DNA from: Flavobacterium muglaense
GTDB taxonomy: Bacteria > Bacteroidota > Bacteroidia > Flavobacteriales > Flavobacteriaceae
DNA: 62,082 bases
NCBI RefSeq assembly: GCF_014305155.1
Contig: NZ_JACRUK010000002.1
Location: 149,015 to 211,096, forward strand
Direction of reading: 5' to 3'
Position numbers and translations under genes: made by a program. Positions 16,435 to 24,415 of this stretch are shown here, piece by piece. Every line of letters starts with the position of its first letter. Within the stretch, counting starts at the first letter, position 1. The notes beneath the pieces were generated by a model. That model did no database searches and had not been told where the DNA came from. It saw nothing but the letters and a program-made list of their open reading frames with translations.

Positions 16435-19400
16435 ATGGCAAAAATATTAGGTTTAGACTTAGGGACAAACTCGATTGGATGGGCGGTTGTAGACAAAGAG
16501 GGGAATGATTTTACTCTTGTAGATAAAGGAGTGCGGATATTTTCTGAGGGAGTGAAGTCTGAAAAAGGTATTGAAAGTTCACGTGCAGCAGAACGAACTG
16601 GTTACAGAAGTGCACGAAAAATTAAATATCGCAGAAAGTTAAGAAAATACGAAACTTTAAAAGTTCTATCTATAAATGGAATGTGTCCGTTGTCAATTGA
16701 GGAAGTTGAAGAGTGGAAAAAATCTGGATTTAAAGAATACCCACTTAATCCTGAATTTTTGAAATGGTTACGCACTGATGACAACGAAAATGTAAACCCT
16801 TACTCTTGTAGGGATAGAGCAAGTAAACAAAAAGTTACTTTGTTCGAATTAGGTCGTGCTCTTTATCATATTACGCAAAGAAGAGGTTTTTTGAGCAATC
16901 GTTTAGATCAATCAGCTGAAGGAGTTTTTGAAGAACATTGTCCACAAATTCAATCTGCCATTGAAGATGTAAATACTTCTGATGAAATATTAATTGAATT
17001 GAAAGACTATTTCCTTAATAGAGGAATACTTGATGAATCTATAACAGGAGGTTTTAAAAAAGATTTGGATGAAGGAGAGAAAAAGTTAAAGACACTTTAT
17101 AACTCTTTGGTGGCTATAACTAAGAAAAATGAAAATGATATTGTAAAATGTAAAGACGAACTATTTACTCGATTAAATAAAAAAGAAGATTTAGGTAAAG
17201 TTAAAGGCAAAATCAGTGAGATTTCGCAAGCAATGAAAGACGGAGGTTTTGTAACCTTAGGACAATATTTCAATAGTTTGTATAATAAAGGAAAAATTAG
17301 AAACCAATATACAGCTAGAGAAGAACATTATTTAGCAGAATTTGAGATTATTTGCAAAACACAAGCTATTGAAGGTATTACTGATAGTGAGCAGTTACCA
17401 GAAAAAAGATATAGAGGTTTAACAAAGGAATTATATAGAGCGATCTTTTTTCAACGTCCGCTAAAATCTCAAAAAGGATTAATAGGTAAGTGTTCTTTCG
17501 AAAAAAGTAAATCGCGATCCGCTATTTCTCATCCTGATTTTGAAGAGTACAGAATGTGGACTTATTTGAATACTATAAAAATCGGAACACAATCTGAGAA
17601 AATATTACGTTTTTTATCACAAGAAGAAAAGCTTAGTTTAATTCCTAAGTTTTTAAGAAAAAAGGATAATTTTAATTTTGAAGATTTGGCCAAAGAATTA
17701 ATTGAAAAAGGGGCAAGTTTTGGATTTTATAAATCTTCAAAAAGAGATAGTTTTCATTATTGGTTTAATTACAAACCTACAGATACTGTGGCAGGCTCTC
17801 CAGTTTGTGCTTCTTTGAAAAATGTAATTGGAGAAGATTGGAGAATAAAAACATTTACTTATCCAACTTTAAATTCAAAAGGTATTGAAGTTAATAGAAC
17901 AGTAGATTATAAAGATTTGTGGCATTTACTATCCGTTTCTACTTCTGATATTTACTTATATGAATTTGCAAAAGATAAATTAAAATTAGAAGAAAAAAAC
18001 GCTAAGACTTTTAGTAAGATTAGATTGAAAAAGGATTTTGCAAGTTTGAGTGTGAACGCAATCAACAAAATTTTACCGTACGTAAAGGAAGGATTACTGT
18101 ATTCGCACGCCGTTTTTATGGCAAATATTGGAGGTATAGTTGATGAGGCTATTTGGAACGACTTGGCGCAAAGAAAATATATACAAGATAAGATTGCGGA
18201 AATAATAGCCAATAATACATTTGACAATGGACTTTTAGAAGTTGTAAACGGATTAATAAAGGAATGTAAGGTTGACGGTGCTTACTATTCTAAGGAAGCA
18301 GAAGCTACTTATAGAAATGATTTAAGTAAAAGACTAGTTTCGTTTTTTAAGTATCATAATATTACTGATGGCTTGAAGCAAGAAGTAATCTTAAAGGAAT
18401 TGTTTCCTGTTTTTATAGAGCAATTAGAAGCTTATGAGTTCATAAAAGTAAAACGTTTGGACGAAAAAGTTTTAGAATTCCTAAAGGGAGAAAATGAAGA
18501 TGGAGAAGTTTTTTGTAATAATCCGAAGCAGTTAAATAAATTGTACCATCCTTCAGATATTGATGTTTTCAAAAAGCAAAAAGCGAGAGATAAAGACGGA
18601 AAGGAAACTGGTCAGTTAATATTAGGAAGTCCATTAACTTCTTCGATTAAAAATCCAATGGCAATGCGCGCTTTACATCAACTCCGAAAAGTATTAAATG
18701 CCTTAATAGTAGAAGGACAAGTTGATGAACGAACAAGTGTTCATATCGAAATGGCTCGGGAATTAAATGATGCTAATAAACGAAAAGGAATTCAGGATTA
18801 CCAAAATGAAAATAAAAAAGAACGTGAAAAATATAAAGAAGAAATTAAGAAGCTCTATTTAGCTGAATGTGGTAAAGAAATTGAGCCAACGGTTGATGAT
18901 TTATTACGTTATCAATTGTGGATTGAGCAAGATAGAAAAGAGATTTATGAGAACGGTAATAGTATTAGTATTTGCGATATTATAGGAGAAAATCCAAAAT
19001 ATGATATAGAACATACTATTCCGAGAAGTATTTCGCAGGATAACTCTCAAATGAATAAAACGCTTTGTAGTCAAAAGTTTAATAGAGATATTAAAAAGCA
19101 AAAAATGCCTATTGAATTAGTTAATCATTTGGAAATTTTGCCAAGAATTGCGCATTGGAAAAAGGAAGCAGAAAATTATACGAGAGAAATTGAAATGATT
19201 ATTCGTTCCACAAAAACAGCAGCAACCAAAGAAGCTAAAGACAAAAAAATTAGAAGAAGACATTATTTGACTTTAAAAAGAGATTATTTACAAGGTAAAT
19301 ATGACCGTTTTATTTGGACAGAGCCTAAAGTAGGATTTAAAAACAGCCAAATTCCAGATACAGGAATTATAACCAGATATGCGCAAGCCTATTTGAAGTC

Positions 19401-20763
19401 CTATTTCAAAAGGGTAGAAAGTGTAAAAGGAGGAATGGTTGCCGAGTTTAGAAAGATTTGGGGAATTCAAGAAAGTTATCAAAAAGATGGCAAAAAGTAC
19501 TTTGTAGAAAAAGATAGAAGTAAACATACACATCATACCATTGACGCCATTACAATTGCTTGCATGACCAAAGATAAATATGATGTTTTGGCTCATGCCT
19601 GGACTTTGGAAGATAAAGAACAATTATCCGATGCTAGAAAATTATTAGCAGATTCAAAACCATGGAAAACATTCAAAGAGGATTTGATAAAGATTGAAGA
19701 AGAAATCTTGGTATCGCATTACACACCAGATAATCTAAAGAAACAATCCAAAAAGATAGTGAGAATTAGAGGTAAGAAGCAATACGTAGCAGAAATAGAA
19801 AGAGTTGCAAATGGCAAAGCTGTTCCTAAAATAGATTCAAGCCGTAAAATTATTTACAAATTTGGTAAAGACGGTAAAAAACTACCAAGGTTACAACAAG
19901 GTGATACTGTGAGAGGATCATTACATCAAGATAGTATTTATGGTGCAATTAAAAACCCATTAAATATAGAAGAAATTAAATATGTAATTCGTAAAGATTT
20001 AGAAAGTTTAAAAGCCTCAGATATTGAAAATATTGTTGATGAAATAGTAAAAGAGAAAGTTAAAGAAGCGGTAACTAATGGGATTTTAATACTATCTTCA
20101 AATGCACAACAAAAAAATAAAATTACTGAAGGTAAAAAAGTGTGGATGAATGAAGAAAAAGGAATTGCAATTAATAAAGTTCGATTGTATGCTAATTCAG
20201 TTAAAAATCCTTTAGAAATAAAAGAACATAGTTTATTGTCAAAATCTCGTCACGAACATAAGCAAAATGTATACGCACAGAATGATGAGAATTTTGCAAT
20301 GGCTATTTATGAAGATTTTGATAAAAAAGGAAAAATAAAAAGGTCGTTCGAAATGATTAATAATATTGATGCAGGGTCATATTACAGATTAGGTAATGAA
20401 GAAAATAAACTGAAATATGATATAGTAACCAATCCTCACGATAAAACTGGATTACCATTGAAGTATATTTTAAAAAAAGGATTGATGGTTTTGTTTTTCA
20501 AAGAAAATTTTCAAGAAATATTAGAATTACCCACTAGTGATTTGCATAATAGATTATATAAATTAGCTAAGTTTGACGCCCAAGGAAGATTAACTTTTAG
20601 GACTCATTTTGAAGCCCGACAAGCTAGTGAATTGAAAGAAATTTATAATGTAGATTTTGAGTCCCCATTTGAACAAATTAGATTGCAAGTAAGTAAACTA
20701 AATATGTTAGTTGAAGGATATGAGTTTGTATTGACAGCTTCTGGCAAGATTACTTTCATTTAA
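16435..20763 (+). CDS. cas9: CRISPR-associated endonuclease Cas9, type II-C
   Basis: 1442-residue dual-RNA-guided DNA endonuclease. RuvC-I is at the N-terminus (LGLDLGTNSIGWAVVD, Asp8), then an arginine-rich bridge helix (50-72), a recognition lobe (about 90-750), RuvC-II (VHIEMARELN, Glu772), HNH (DIEHTIPRS, catalytic His860, with Asn874 and Asn883), RuvC-III (HTHHTIDAI, His1034 and Asp1037) and the PAM-interacting C-terminal region (about 1100-1442). All catalytic positions align with those of S. pyogenes Cas9 (10, 762, 840, 854, 863, 983, 986). Length is typical for Bacteroidota Cas9. ATG at 16435 starts directly before the RuvC motif. There is no Csn2 or Cas4, hence subtype II-C. The gene reads toward the array, which starts 100 bases after the stop. 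The PAM cannot be read from the sequence. Confidence 0.97.
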   Translation: MAKILGLDLGTNSIGWAVVDKEGNDFTLVDKGVRIFSEGVKSEKGIESSRAAERTGYRSARKIKYRRKLRKYETLKVLSINGMCPLSIEEVEEWKKSGFKEYPLNPEFLKWLRTDDNENVNPYSCRDRASKQKVTLFELGRALYHITQRRGFLSNRLDQSAEGVFEEHCPQIQSAIEDVNTSDEILIELKDYFLNRGILDESITGGFKKDLDEGEKKLKTLYNSLVAITKKNENDIVKCKDELFTRLNKKEDLGKVKGKISEISQAMKDGGFVTLGQYFNSLYNKGKIRNQYTAREEHYLAEFEIICKTQAIEGITDSEQLPEKRYRGLTKELYRAIFFQRPLKSQKGLIGKCSFEKSKSRSAISHPDFEEYRMWTYLNTIKIGTQSEKILRFLSQEEKLSLIPKFLRKKDNFNFEDLAKELIEKGASFGFYKSSKRDSFHYWFNYKPTDTVAGSPVCASLKNVIGEDWRIKTFTYPTLNSKGIEVNRTVDYKDLWHLLSVSTSDIYLYEFAKDKLKLEEKNAKTFSKIRLKKDFASLSVNAINKILPYVKEGLLYSHAVFMANIGGIVDEAIWNDLAQRKYIQDKIAEIIANNTFDNGLLEVVNGLIKECKVDGAYYSKEAEATYRNDLSKRLVSFFKYHNITDGLKQEVILKELFPVFIEQLEAYEFIKVKRLDEKVLEFLKGENEDGEVFCNNPKQLNKLYHPSDIDVFKKQKARDKDGKETGQLILGSPLTSSIKNPMAMRALHQLRKVLNALIVEGQVDERTSVHIEMARELNDANKRKGIQDYQNENKKEREKYKEEIKKLYLAECGKEIEPTVDDLLRYQLWIEQDRKEIYENGNSISICDIIGENPKYDIEHTIPRSISQDNSQMNKTLCSQKFNRDIKKQKMPIELVNHLEILPRIAHWKKEAENYTREIEMIIRSTKTAATKEAKDKKIRRRHYLTLKRDYLQGKYDRFIWTEPKVGFKNSQIPDTGIITRYAQAYLKSYFKRVESVKGGMVAEFRKIWGIQESYQKDGKKYFVEKDRSKHTHHTIDAITIACMTKDKYDVLAHAWTLEDKEQLSDARKLLADSKPWKTFKEDLIKIEEEILVSHYTPDNLKKQSKKIVRIRGKKQYVAEIERVANGKAVPKIDSSRKIIYKFGKDGKKLPRLQQGDTVRGSLHQDSIYGAIKNPLNIEEIKYVIRKDLESLKASDIENIVDEIVKEKVKEAVTNGILILSSNAQQKNKITEGKKVWMNEEKGIAINKVRLYANSVKNPLEIKEHSLLSKSRHEHKQNVYAQNDENFAMAIYEDFDKKGKIKRSFEMINNIDAGSYYRLGNEENKLKYDIVTNPHDKTGLPLKYILKKGLMVLFFKENFQEILELPTSDLHNRLYKLAKFDAQGRLTFRTHFEARQASELKEIYNVDFESPFEQIRLQVSKLNMLVEGYEFVLTASGKITFI

Positions 20764-20873
20764 ACAAGCTAATAGTTCTTTGACATTTTGTTCAACATCT
20801 TAAACATCTCAAACCACAACTGAAAGGGATAGCATCCGCCCAGCAGGGATGCAGTCGCTTTCAGTTGTGGTTT
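20764..20873 (+). promoter_or_regulatory. CRISPR leader with inverted repeat reaching into the first repeat
   Basis: The stretch between the cas9 stop and repeat 1 is about 100 bases. AAACCACAACTGAAAG (20811-20826) is the exact reverse complement of CTTTCAGTTGTGGTTT (20858-20873), the second arm including the first ten bases of repeat 1. Between them GCATCC (20832-20837) pairs with GGATGC (20847-20852). No TAnnTTTG element was found here, so the array may be read through from cas9. Confidence 0.8.
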
Positions 20874-21624
20874 GATTAAAGATTAGAAAACACGATATTT
20901 ATATCGGCACCTGCAAGTGTTCAATCATTGTTGTGGTTTGATTAAAGATTAGAAAACACGATATTAACGTATGATAGCAAAGGACTTGTAACAGCGTTGT
21001 GGTTTGATTAAAGATTAGAAAACACGATATTAAAAGCCCGAGAAATATGCAAGGATAGAGGGTTGTGGTTTGATTAAAGATTAGAAAACACGATATTTAG
21101 GAGAATGGAGGACAGGAGCAATTCAAGTTGTGGTTTGATTAAAGATTAGAAAACACGATATTATACGCTTTAATAGGTTGCGTGTCTTGTTGGTTGTGGT
21201 TTGATTAAAGATTAGAAAACACGATATTAGGTACACGTTTTGAGAAATCAATGCAATCGTTGTGGTTTGATTAAAGATTAGAAAACACGATATTCACTTG
21301 CCACATTGCACGTAATGAATACCCGTTGTGGTTTGATTAAAGATTAGAAAACACGATATTTCACGCTCGAGCTAGTCGAAGCACATTACCGTTGTGGTTT
21401 GATTAAAGATTAGAAAACACGATATTCAAATCCATTAAGTAAAAAATAAGCTGTTAGTTGTGGTTTGATTAAAGATTAGAAAACACGATATTTTACTTTT
21501 ATGTCATACAAACCAGCCAAACGTTGTGGTTTGATTAAAGATTAGAAAACACGATATTATATTTTATTATTTCAACCGGAATACAACCGTTGTGGTTTGA
21601 TTAAAGATTAGAAAACACGATATT
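20864..21624 (+). CRISPR. CRISPR array, 12 identical 36-bp repeats
   Basis: Repeats (GTTGTGGTTTGATTAAAG to AACACGATATT, 36 bp) start at 20864, 20930, 20996, 21062, 21127, 21193, 21259, 21325, 21391, 21457, 21523 and 21589. All looked identical. Eleven spacers separate them: ten of 30 bp and one of 29 bp (21098-21126). A possible twelfth spacer follows at 21625. The repeat form (GTTGTG start, 36 bp, 30-bp spacers) is typical of type II-C. The strand follows from the tracrRNA anti-repeat. I could not identify spacer targets. Confidence 0.97.
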
Positions 21625-21674
21625 AGTTGGCTTGTTACCTTCTGATAATCATGGGATTAAAGTAGGTATCGTAT

Positions 21675-21727
21675 AAAAAAAATGCCTCTTTATTGGTTTG
21701 ATAACCCAATATTGAGGCATTTTTTTA
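21675..21727. terminator. Bidirectional terminator after the CRISPR array
   Basis: AATGCCTC (21681-21688) pairs with GAGGCATT (21714-21721), with inner ATTGG/CCAAT. A-tract before and T-tract after suit both strands. Confidence 0.88.
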
Positions 21728-21738
21728 TTTGTAAAGTG

Positions 21739-21765
21739 TTGTCTTCTAAATTATTGGTACATTTG
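21739..21765 (+). promoter_or_regulatory. Promoter of the toxin-antitoxin pair
   Basis: TACATTTG (21758-21765) is a perfect TAnnTTTG element, with TTG at 21739-21741 (16-base spacer, slightly short). The antitoxin start follows 16 bases later. This gives the pair its own promoter after the array terminator. Confidence 0.6.
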
Positions 21766-21781
21766 TATAAATATTTATTCT

Positions 21782-22006
21782 ATGAGAGTTGTAATTGAAG
21801 CTAGCGAGCAATATAAATCCTTTTTAATAGAGGTGGCAGAGGCAATTAAAGCAAAAATTTCATTTGATGATAAAGATGCTTATGAGGATATTCCTGAACA
21901 TGTTAAATTAGCCGTAGAAGAAAGTCAAGTACAATATGAAGACGGGAAGTACACTGATTTTTCAGTTGTAAAAGCTTCTCTTTTGAGTAGGCTACACAAA
22001 ATGTAA
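21782..22006 (+). CDS. Putative antitoxin of a type II toxin-antitoxin pair
   Basis: 74-residue, acidic, mainly helical protein (MRVVIEASEQYKSFLIEVAE..., ending SLLSRLHKM). I do not recognise its domain family. The role is inferred from position: it is two bases upstream of a ParE/RelE-type toxin gene on the same strand, with its own promoter, and is the right size. It has no obvious helix-turn-helix. It lies between the CRISPR array and cas2. Confidence 0.68.
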   Translation: MRVVIEASEQYKSFLIEVAEAIKAKISFDDKDAYEDIPEHVKLAVEESQVQYEDGKYTDFSVVKASLLSRLHKM

Positions 22007-22008
22007 GG

Positions 22009-22293
22009 ATGCGAATTGTATTAACTGATAATGCAAAGTTTACTTTGCAAACTATTTTTGATAGTATCGAAAGTAGGTTTAGTCCCAAAAGAGCAGACAC
22101 GTTTTTACTTGAAGTAGAAAAGACATTACTTAAGGTTTCTAAAAATCCTGAAATATTTAAAGCAACTCCATTGTCTAAAAATGTTAGAATTGGAAAAATA
22201 AGCAAACAAACTTCATTTTATTATCAGATAAATTATAATACTGTAGTAGTTTTATATTTTTGGGATAACAGGCAAGATCCTATTTCTTTCTAA
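22009..22293 (+). CDS. RelE/ParE-family toxin
   Basis: 94-residue protein of the RelE/ParE superfamily. The N-terminal MRIVLTDNAKFTLQTIFDSIESRFSP begins with the first strand and two-helix hairpin of the fold; R-x-G-K-I-S-K-Q-T-S-F-Y-Y-Q-I and VVVLYFWDNRQDP form the beta sheet, where the D-N-R-Q-(D/N)-P ending is usual for ParE-like toxins. ParE proteins poison gyrase and RelE cleaves mRNA; which activity applies cannot be told. The stop codon overlaps that of the convergent cas2 gene (bases 22291-22292 shared). Confidence 0.85.
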   Translation: MRIVLTDNAKFTLQTIFDSIESRFSPKRADTFLLEVEKTLLKVSKNPEIFKATPLSKNVRIGKISKQTSFYYQINYNTVVVLYFWDNRQDPISF

Positions 22294-22619
22294 AACAATT
22301 CTAACTGTGTGGGTTGTGGTGCTTTGGGGACTTCGGCTTTGCCCCAAAAATTAAGAATATTTCCAAATTGTTTATCGGTTATTCGTAGTACACTGACTTT
22401 GCCAAAAGGAGGCAATAAATTGTGTATTCGTTTTTCGTGTACATCGGCGCTTTCGCTACTGGCGCAATGGCGTACATATACAGAATATTGCATCATAGAA
22501 AACCCATCCTTCAAAAGATTGTTTCGAAATTGGGAGGCGTTTCGTCGATCTTTTTTAGTTTCTGTGGGCAAATCGAAAAATACAAACAACCACATTATTC
22601 GGTATCCATTGAGTTCCAT
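22290..22619 (-). CDS. cas2: CRISPR-associated protein Cas2
   Basis: 109-residue metal-dependent endonuclease-fold protein that forms the spacer integration complex with Cas1. The first strand MWLFVFFDLPTET holds the conserved aspartate; F-x-M-M-Q-Y-S-V-Y-V-R and V-S-V-L-R-I-T-D-K-Q-F follow as in type II Cas2. The start at 22619 overlaps the end of cas1 by 25 bases and gives the YRIMWLF N-terminus similar to S. pyogenes Cas2. ATG at 22595, overlapping the cas1 stop as TAATG, is an alternative. It is on the strand opposite cas9. Confidence 0.94.
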   Translation of the reverse strand: MELNGYRIMWLFVFFDLPTETKKDRRNASQFRNNLLKDGFSMMQYSVYVRHCASSESADVHEKRIHNLLPPFGKVSVLRITDKQFGNILNFWGKAEVPKAPQPTQLELF

Positions 22620-23509
22620 AGCTTCGGATATTTAATTTTTTTCCTATTTCCTGTATAGCATTGTTGAAGCGAACTAGCTGTTTTTTGTAACGCGACCATC
22701 AATGGGCTTTTTTCATCTTTAAAAAATACAGTTTGAGTTAGTACTTGAAGTAGTTCTGCTTTAATATTAGTATTGAGTTCTTGTTCATTATGATTTTTCA
22801 TAATAGTGTAAACTTTTTCATCTACGATGGGTCTAAACGGTTCCATTATGTCATCAGCTAATGCAAAAGCGTTGTACTTGTTTTTATGGTGTATACCAAG
22901 GGTGTTCAATAAACCGCTTCCTGATAATGCTCTCGCAGTTGCAGCTCTTAATATAGCATAACCATAGTTTAAAAAATTATTAGGGTAATCTCCATAACGT
23001 TCTCGTTTTAATCCATCGTATTGTAAATTTGGTTGAGGGAAATGTTTCCAATATTGCTGTGCAGCTACACCTTCCATGTTTGTTGAATCGCCGCTTAAAA
23101 CTTTACTTGCAAGAAAATTAAATGTATTTTTTTCGCTCGTGATTTTTTCTAGTAATATTCCTTGATTTTGTATTTTTTCAACAATTGTTTGTTGCCACAG
23201 TTGTTTTTTTAATGGGACAGTTGCTTCTATTTGATTTCTAAATATTTCTTGTTGTATATGATGACTATTTAGATTGAGAAACATTCCATTTGGTAAGTGA
23301 TTTTTGGAACAAATAATAATTGCCGTGTTATTTTCGATAAGAAAATTCATTGCAGGAAGACTCAAATATATTTCGGGATTGTCTAGTACTACAAAACCAA
23401 TATCTTCAATAGGTATGCTACTTTCTCTTGTTTCAGTTTTAATAACCAGCTGCAAGTTTTTAATTGTAATTGATGATTTGTTTTCTAGTAAAAGTGTTTT
23501 TTTTATCAT
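22595..23509 (-). CDS. cas1: CRISPR-associated integrase Cas1, type II
   Basis: 304-residue spacer integrase. The N-terminal beta domain (about 1-85) is followed by the helical catalytic domain. Predicted metal ligands are Glu146 (NMEGVAAQQYW), His208 (LGIHHKNKYN) and Glu223 (DIMEPFRPIVD), which line up with Glu149, His205 and Glu220 of S. pyogenes Cas1. The type II Cas1 motif MEPFRPIVDEKVY is clear. It is co-transcribed with cas2, cas1 first, from a promoter to the right; the upstream 23510-23608 region is very AT-rich with no confident -7 element. The pair is inverted relative to cas9. Confidence 0.96.
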   Translation of the reverse strand: MIKKTLLLENKSSITIKNLQLVIKTETRESSIPIEDIGFVVLDNPEIYLSLPAMNFLIENNTAIIICSKNHLPNGMFLNLNSHHIQQEIFRNQIEATVPLKKQLWQQTIVEKIQNQGILLEKITSEKNTFNFLASKVLSGDSTNMEGVAAQQYWKHFPQPNLQYDGLKRERYGDYPNNFLNYGYAILRAATARALSGSGLLNTLGIHHKNKYNAFALADDIMEPFRPIVDEKVYTIMKNHNEQELNTNIKAELLQVLTQTVFFKDEKSPLMVALQKTASSLQQCYTGNRKKIKYPKLWNSMDTE

Positions 23510-23608
23510 AATTAATCTTTTAACTTATTTACAGTATTAAGTTTTAAGTTAAATTAATTAATTGTTGCCTTTTATTTTTACGTAAAACCGTAATTGGTTG
23601 ATTTGCAA

Positions 23609-23642
23609 ATAAAAAAGCTTCCAATCCTGAGACTGAAAGCTT
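23609..23642 (-). terminator. Terminator of the TPR-aroE operon
   Basis: On the minus strand AAGCTTTCAGTC and GATTGGAAGCTT form a stem of about 12 bp (with wobble pairs) around a TCAG loop, followed by Ts (plus 23609-23616). Confidence 0.88.
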
Positions 23643-23662
23643 ATTTTATAATTGGATTTTTT

Positions 23663-24415
23663 TTATCTATTCCAGATTTCCCAAGATTTTTCGGCTTGGT
23701 AGACTAGCATTTCTAGGCCATTTTTAATTTGGGCTCCTTGGTTTTTTGCTTTTCTAAGAAAAGTAGTTTCGTCAGGATTGTAAATTAAATCAAAGGCAAT
23801 ATGTTGTGGGCTAAAGTAGTTATAAGGCAATGGCGGTGAAGCCTCGATATCAGGACTTGTTCCTACAGGTGTGCAATTAATAAAAATTTGATACTCATTA
23901 AAGGTTTCAGCATTTATTTGATCATATCCTATAGCATGATCTGTAGTTGTTCTCGATACAAAACGATAGGTGATACCTAGCTCATCAAGTGCAAAAGCAA
24001 CCCCTTTTGATGCCCCTCCAGTTCCTAGAATCATTGCTTTTTTATGGTGGGCTTGCAATAAAGGTTTTAAAGCCTTTTTAAACCCATAATAATCGGTGTT
24101 GTATCCTTTTAACTGTCCCTTTCTTGTGAATTTTATCGTGTTTACAGCTCCTATTAATGTTGCTTTTTTAGATAATTTATCTAAATATGGCATCACGGCT
24201 TCTTTGTACGGAATCGTAACATTGATCCCATTTAGCTCGTGATGGTTTTCCTTTATAATAGTAACAAACCCTTCAATTGCAGGGATGTCAAAGTTTTCAT
24301 AAGTACATCCTTCAAACTCATCTGATTTGAATTTATCTGTAAAATAACCTTTCGAAAAAGAATAACTAATATTTTTACCTAGTAAGCCAAAACGTTTTTT
24401 AACGGAATTAGTCAT
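23663..24415 (-). CDS. aroE: Shikimate dehydrogenase
   Basis: About 250-residue NADP-dependent enzyme converting 3-dehydroshikimate to shikimate in aromatic amino acid synthesis. It has the substrate-binding segment NISYSFSKGYF with the two serines, NVTIPYKEAV with the catalytic lysine, GYNTDYYGF, and the nucleotide loop GTGGASKGV. The start is placed at ATG 24415 (MTNSVKKRFGLLGK). An upstream ATG at 24436 (MTNIKTT) would overlap the preceding TPR gene by 29 bases; the chosen one overlaps by 8. It is the second gene of a two-gene run with the TPR protein and ends at a clear terminator. Confidence 0.93.
   Translation of the reverse strand: MTNSVKKRFGLLGKNISYSFSKGYFTDKFKSDEFEGCTYENFDIPAIEGFVTIIKENHHELNGINVTIPYKEAVMPYLDKLSKKATLIGAVNTIKFTRKGQLKGYNTDYYGFKKALKPLLQAHHKKAMILGTGGASKGVAFALDELGITYRFVSRTTTDHAIGYDQINAETFNEYQIFINCTPVGTSPDIEASPPLPYNYFSPQHIAFDLIYNPDETTFLRKAKNQGAQIKNGLEMLVYQAEKSWEIWNR

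Noticed and set aside
20864..21624. A promoter in each CRISPR repeat, as in Neisseria II-C
   Set aside because: The repeat has no TAnnTTTG or -33 TTG at suitable spacing, so per-repeat promoters of the Bacteroidota type are not supported.
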